Of a DNA stretch of 64,000 nucleotides, positions 59,478-64,000 are shown one piece after another. The notes beneath the pieces were generated by a model. That model searched no databases. It saw only the letters and a list, made by a program, of their open reading frames with translations, and was not told where the DNA came from. Position 1 is the stretch's first letter; each line of letters begins with the position of its first letter. This DNA comes from Ovis canadensis (lineage: Eukaryota > Chordata > Mammalia > Artiodactyla > Bovidae): contig NC_091247.1 in the NCBI RefSeq assembly GCF_042477335.2, forward strand, positions 3,742,501 through 3,806,500, in the 5' to 3' direction. Position numbers and translations under genes: made by a program.

Positions 59478-59645
59478 TGCCATCTCCTCCATCCTGGGCA
59501 CCCGGCTGGACCAGTACTCAGAGGACTTCTGTCAGCCCCCCGACTTTCCCTGCCTCAGGCAGCTGGTGGCCTATGTGCAGCTCAACATGCCTGGCTCCTG
59601 GCCCAGCTGGAGCACGCGGACCTCGGCGAGGCAGAGCCGGAGGGT
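59478..59645 (+). pseudogene. RALGDS second REM-domain exon with internal deletion
   Basis: After the acceptor (cacccccag) the frame reads AISSILGTRLDQYSEDF, CQPPDFPCLRQLVAYVQ and LNMPG, nearly identical to RALGDS (remembered: AISSILGTWLDQYSEDF). The stretch SDLERRAHL that follows NMPG in RALGDS is then missing. The text resumes out of frame as LLAQLEHADLGEAEPE up to a donor (GGAGG/GTGAGG). The deletion is not a multiple of three. It belongs with 58,441-58,639. The wild-type Trp of GTWLDQY is Arg here. Confidence 0.88.
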
Positions 59646-59743
59646 GAGGAGGGCAGGGTGGGCGCTGGACTCGGGGAACCCCCATGGCAGAGCCAGAGGG
59701 TGAGGAGGTCGGGATGGGTGCTGGACTCAGGGGGGCACCCCCA
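59631..59743 (+). repeat. Tandem duplication (about 56 bp) of an exon end and its splice donor
   Basis: The unit from 'gcagagccggagggtgagga' recurs at 59,687 as 'gcagagccagagggtgagga', each followed by a 'gtgctggactc'-like tail. The duplication carries the last codons of the RALGDS exon and the GT donor. Confidence 0.8.
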
Positions 59744-59919
59744 CGGCAGCTGTTGGACGTGGAGCAGAGACTGGCCTCAGACCACCTGTGTGGGGACCAC
59801 CATCGGGGACGACGTCGTGTTGTGGGTTTGGGGACCGAGGCTTCTCCGGAAACCTGTGGGGTGTGGTCCTGTCTTTGGAAAGGCAGGCGTGTGGATGGTC
59901 TCTTCTCCTCTGCAGGTCC

Positions 59920-60200
59920 AGCGTCACTTCCAGAAGCAGAGGTGGCTGCAACCCCCGTCTGTCGGAGGAGCCATGTGCCGGAGCAGAGAGGTCCAGGCGG
60001 CCCCAGGGCCTGCGTCCGCCTTCAGCTCGAGCGCTCCCCCTACCGGCGGCTCCAGAGCGGCGCCGACACCAGCGCGGGTTCCATTAGCACCTCCGGAGTG
60101 AGAGGAGGAGGCCGCTCAGGTCCTCCCCTGGACCCGCCCCCGGGGCCAGCTCCCGGCCCAAACCTTCCACCTGCTTCCCAAACAGGACTTCCCCCCTCCC
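59920..60200 (+). other. Possible exon, unassigned
   Basis: A good acceptor (tctcctctgcag) precedes an open stretch with ACVRLQLERSPYRRLQSGAD. In RALGDS the Pro-rich exon would be expected next, but I cannot match this text to it. It may be intronic. Confidence 0.25.
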
Positions 60201-60219
60201 CGTGATGGGGTTTTTTGTC

Positions 60220-60441
60220 TTCAGTTCAGTTCAGTGGCTCAGTCGTGTCCGACTCTTTGCAACCCCGTGGACTGCAGCACGCCAGGCCTCCCTGTCCATC
60301 ACCAACTCCCGGAGTTCACCCAAACTCATGTTCACTGAGTCGGTGATGCCATCCAACCATCTCATCCTCTGTCGTCCCCTTCTCCTCCCGCCTTCAATCT
60401 TTCCCAGCATCAGGGTCTTTTCCAGTGAGTCAGCTCTTCGC
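60220..60441 (-). mobile_element. BovB 3'-end fragment
   Basis: 'ttcagttcagtggctcagtc' to 'gagtcagctcttcgcat', antisense and 5'-truncated. Confidence 0.85.
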
Positions 60442-60469
60442 ATCTTTTTGTCTTGGGGCTTCTTTTTTT

Positions 60470-60790
60470 TTTCCCGCTCTACACTCTTATATTTGATGAT
60501 TTAGAATATTCAGATATAATAGTATTTCAGGCGTCATCATTTTGAATCGGACAATTCATGAGCATTAAGTACCTTCACAATGCTGTATGGCCGCCACTGC
60601 TCTCTCCGTGGAGAACGTTTCACCGTCTGAAAGGGAACCCTGTGCCCAAAGCACTCACTCCCCTTTCCTCCTTCCCCCAGCCCCGGGCCACACCTAATCT
60701 GTTTCTTTACCTGTTCTAGATGTTTCCTATCAATGGAATCATATAGTAAATGTCTTTTTGTGTCTTCCTGCATCTTTGAAGAAAGACTAA
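60470..60790 (-). mobile_element. L1 3'-end fragment
   Basis: 'gcattaagtaccttcacaat' and 'atgtttcctatcaatggaat' follow the antisense L1 3' region. Confidence 0.55.
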
Positions 60791-61040
60791 TTTTTGTTTT
60801 ATGTCATTATTTGAAAAAAAATTTTTTTTGATCTGGAAGGGAAATCCCAGCTAGATTAAAGCACTATGAGTAAATTTGTGCATAATTTCAGGATAGAGAC
60901 CCCTGTACTGAGTGTGACACCAGAGTTAGAAGCCATAAGGAAAACAGCTGACCGTTCCTGTGGCAAAAACAAACCAAAAAAATGCAGAAAGTGGAAAGAT
61001 AAATCACACACTGGAACAGCATTCCTCACATCTGTGCTAT

Positions 61041-61252
61041 CTGCTTAGTTGCTCAGGCATGTCCAGCTCTTTGTGGCCTTGTGGACTGTAGCCCACCAGG
61101 CTCCTCTGTCCACGGGATTCTCCAGGCAGGAAGAGTGGAGTGAGTTGCCATGACCTCCCCCTCCCAGGGGGATCGTCCCAACCCAGGGATCCAACCCAGG
61201 TCTCCTGCATTTCGGGCGGGCTCTTTACCATCTGAGCCACCAGGGAAGCCCC
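61041..61252 (-). mobile_element. Bov-tA SINE
   Basis: 'agttgctcaggcatgtccag' to 'accatctgagccaccaggga', antisense. Confidence 0.8.
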
Positions 61253-62100
61253 CTCATAGCCCAGGGAAACACCTCTGTGGTCCTGAAAGCTCTGCAAAGT
61301 CTGTGTTTTTAAAGGAGACGAAGAACACACACATGCAACTCCAACAAGAGGCAACACACACGGTCAGTATACGTCAGAGACGCACGACCTCCCCAAGAAG
61401 GACCCGAGAACGCAAACGCGGAGACAGCGGTGCCACCTTCACACTGGGATTCCAGTGACAAGCAGCCCTGGGGACAGTGTGCGGCCCAGCAGACCCCCTG
61501 GCGGGCAGTGTGGAAGGACACTCCTCTCTGGGAGAACCATGTGTGGGACCCCAGAGCTCCACAGATGCATCCCTTTGCCTGCAGAGCGACTCCTAGGACC
61601 TCACCCACAGGAAACCTCACGTGATGTGTGTGCCCATTGGGGGTGTCAGGTGGGGAGGATCCCAAGGGCGTGTACCTGCAGAGCGACTCCTAGGACCTCA
61701 CCCACAGGAATCCTTGCTTAGTTTTTCAGAGATGCATTGTCAAAGACTCTCCATCAGTGCACTGGCTGAAATATCAGGGGACCGGAAACACTCATGTCTG
61801 TGGAAAGGGGATGGGATCCACCAGGCGTGGTCCTCGTGGACGAGTAAATGCCCTATAGCTGCTAAAGTGGGTGTCGGCAGGGAGATCCCAGGGTGGTCTT
61901 ACCTGAGACTCATGTGGCCCAACCCTCTGCATCCAGGATCCCGGCTATAAGACCACACGGACGTGATGTCAACAGGGAGACTCAAACAGAGGTGAATGAA
62001 TCTGTCTGTGAGAGGCAGAGATAGAAGGAGAGAGGCAGCTGAGAGAGATGCGTCAAACCACTTCACCAGGGTCAACACTGAGCGTGATCAATGTCTAGTC
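61253..62100. other. No gene recognised; small direct repeat
   Basis: A 30-bp phrase beginning 'tgcagagcgactcctaggac' occurs at 61,580 and 61,677 (direct repeat about 97 bp apart). Otherwise unremarkable. Confidence 0.4.
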
Positions 62101-62109
62101 TTCTCCTTT

Positions 62110-62700
62110 ACTTGATATTTGTGTGTTTTAGAATGTGTATATTACTTTAACAATTCTAAAAAGATTGAAAACCATTCTAAAGTTATTCCTCTATCACTCC
62201 TCTGTGGAGTAATATTATTTAGTGCTTTTTCTGTTTGTTTTTGCAGAGCACAATACAGTTGTGATCACAGTGACACTGAGATTTACAACTAAGGAACTCC
62301 AGCGTTGTGGTCTTACTCTGTGGTGATGGTTGCCAATTCTCCTCTTTCATTTCTGATTTTATTGATTCGAGCCCCCTCTCTTCTTCTTGAGTGTAGCTTA
62401 TGTTCGTTTTGTTTAACTTTTGTTAAACAAATTTAAAGAACCAGCTGTTCGTTTCGCTGATCTTTTCTGTTGGGTTTTTATTTTCATTTTGTTTATTTTT
62501 CACTCTGATCTTTGTTGTTTTCTTCCTTCTACAAACTCTGGGCTTCATTTATTCTTCTCTTTCTCATTCCTTGACATGTCGAGTGTTTATCTGAGATTTC
62601 TCTTGTTTACTGAGGTAGACATTTATCACTATGAACTTCCCTCTTTAGAACTGCTTTTGCTGCAGCCCTAGTTTTTATTTCTAAAGTTGTTTTATTAAGA
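62110..62700 (-). mobile_element. L1 remnant
   Basis: 'cttctacaaactctgggctt' and 'acatttatcactatgaactt' read as antisense L1 ORF2. Confidence 0.6.
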
Positions 62701-64000
62701 GGACAATGAATGTTTATCACAGTAAAATAGAGAAGTATAAAGAGATTAAGAATCAAGGAAACCAAGTCCTTCTGCCTAGAAGGAGAGCTGTAACACAGCG
62801 TGTAACACGGGGTGTCTGGTTCCAGCCTGGCAGGAATTCTGGGGCGTGTGCTCTTCCAGAACCTGACTCCCCCAAGGGCTGGACACTGGTCCATCGGTCC
62901 TCTCTCTTTTGTGACCCCCGTGGCCCAGATCAGAATTTCTGGGGAGCCCCCTGCTTTGGGACTTGAGACCATTCCGATTTTTCACTTCCATCGTCCTGCG
63001 GAAAGGGACATCCTCACCCGTAAATTTTTATTTACCCCGGATCCACAGAAGCAGAGTCTCTTTTTCCTAATGTAAAGGACTTCTTGTGTTGGCTGCAGTT
63101 TTCCATGTCGGTGGTGTCAACTTTGATCCCTGTTTAGGAAACCGGGGGTGCAGACTCAGGGGTGCAGACTCTTGGGGCTGAGACCTTAGGGAGGCAGGAG
63201 GGGGAGGAGCTAGGAATGGAGATGACGAAGGCGCCTGAACTGGCCCAGCAGGAAGGCCTCGGCACCAACCACACCTGCCCCAGCCTGTTCTAGGCTCCAC
63301 CCAGCCCTTTTCTCATTCTCTGCTCCCTACCCTGACCCCCTTCCAGTCTCAGCACCTCCTCAGGCCCCCAAGCAAGCCTCGCCCCCAACACACCCCTGCC
63401 CCACTCCCAGGCGTCTGTGAACGCCTGCCCACCCATCTGTGAACTCCTTGGATCTGGCCAGAATGACTCTGACCACCCAGTGCCCTTGGAAAGGGAAATG
63501 CTGCCTACCAAGTGCACAGAGAGACGGGTGGGTGGGGCACACTCCAGGGAGCTTAGGGCAGCTGGTTTGGTGGTTTGGGAAGGAAAGGAGGAAGCGAGGC
63601 TCGCCATCCCTCCCTCCCTCCCACCTCTGGCCCCCAACACAGGTAGGGGTAGAATTGTGCCATAAGCTGATGGAGAAACTGAAGTTGAAAGAGACTTGCC
63701 CCCTCTGTGCCCTACAGAGTGACAGAGCCAGGGTCTGAACCCAGTGCCTGTTAGACCCCTCGGGGCCCACCTGACATTGAAGCTGCATCCAGATGCTACA
63801 GGAGGGACCTCTGGGCTCTGACGTTCCCTGAGCCATTGGTCCCAGTGCCCAGAGAGGAACCTCGTCCTCTGGTGGGGATAGGCTGGTCCAGGAACTGGGA
63901 GAGCCCACAGCGCCCAGGGCTGGTGGCCATTCCCCAGCCGTCATTCCCAGCCCCACAAAGAGATAAGCTTTGCCCCACACCCCTCTAGTTCAGAGAAGGC
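62701..64000. other. No gene recognised; MIR-like fragment
   Basis: A sense MIR-like piece lies at about 63,660-63,760 ('gagccagggtctgaacccag'). The rest is GC-moderate and shows no exon I can support. Confidence 0.35.

Noticed and set aside
63360..63980. 206-codon minus-strand frame
   Set aside because: Crosses a MIR-like fragment and has no recognisable domain or splice signals.

Overview
This is vertebrate nuclear DNA from a ruminant, most likely a bovid (cattle-like). It carries many BovB (RTE-type) LINEs, tRNA-Glu-derived Bov-tA/Bov-A2 SINEs with the typical ruminant 'cagtcgtgtccgactctt' tail, old L1 pieces, and GT-AG split genes separated by long introns. There are no bacterial or phage features. 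The gene content (an OBP2-type lipocalin at one end, RALGDS-derived exons at the other) recalls the human 9q34 interval RALGDS-GBGT1-OBP2B-ABO. I infer the syntenic ruminant region.

Layout. (1) 371-3027, minus strand: a complete six-coding-exon lipocalin of the OBP2/LCN1 type, with canonical splice sites, all phases compatible, 177 codons, and a TATA box about 80 nt upstream of the ATG. (2) 3.1-22.7 kb: non-coding sequence with two plus-strand BovB copies, L1 remnants, and a 3.5-kb BovB at 13,279-16,813 whose 5' third is inverted and which has a 9-bp target-site duplication in an L1. (3) 22,767-33,321, plus strand: a second lipocalin with all six exons traceable. It has no start codon, the GxW tryptophan is changed to serine, and one extra base sits at the exon-2 acceptor, so I call it a pseudogene. 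Its intron 1 holds a near full-length BovB and a GGAT-type minisatellite. (4) 33.3-39.9 kb: L1 debris, an LTR-like stretch and AT-rich unique sequence. (5) 39.9-60.2 kb: broken RALGDS-derived segments on the plus strand. They comprise Pro/Ala/Glu-rich blocks, three copies of the linker and RA-domain part, two copies of the terminal exon, and two REM-domain exons. Copies B (46.7-49.6 kb) and C (54.7-57.6 kb) are a 3-kb duplicated block. Copy B carries a CpG island that looks decayed in copy C. (6) 60.2-64 kb: repeats and sequence without recognisable genes.

Only the OBP2-type gene looks clearly functional: a secreted carrier of small hydrophobic ligands. The rest of the window records duplication and decay of two families, lipocalins and RALGDS, plus heavy retrotransposon traffic. 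Exon assignments come from reading the sequence and from remembered family sequences. No alignment or database search was run.
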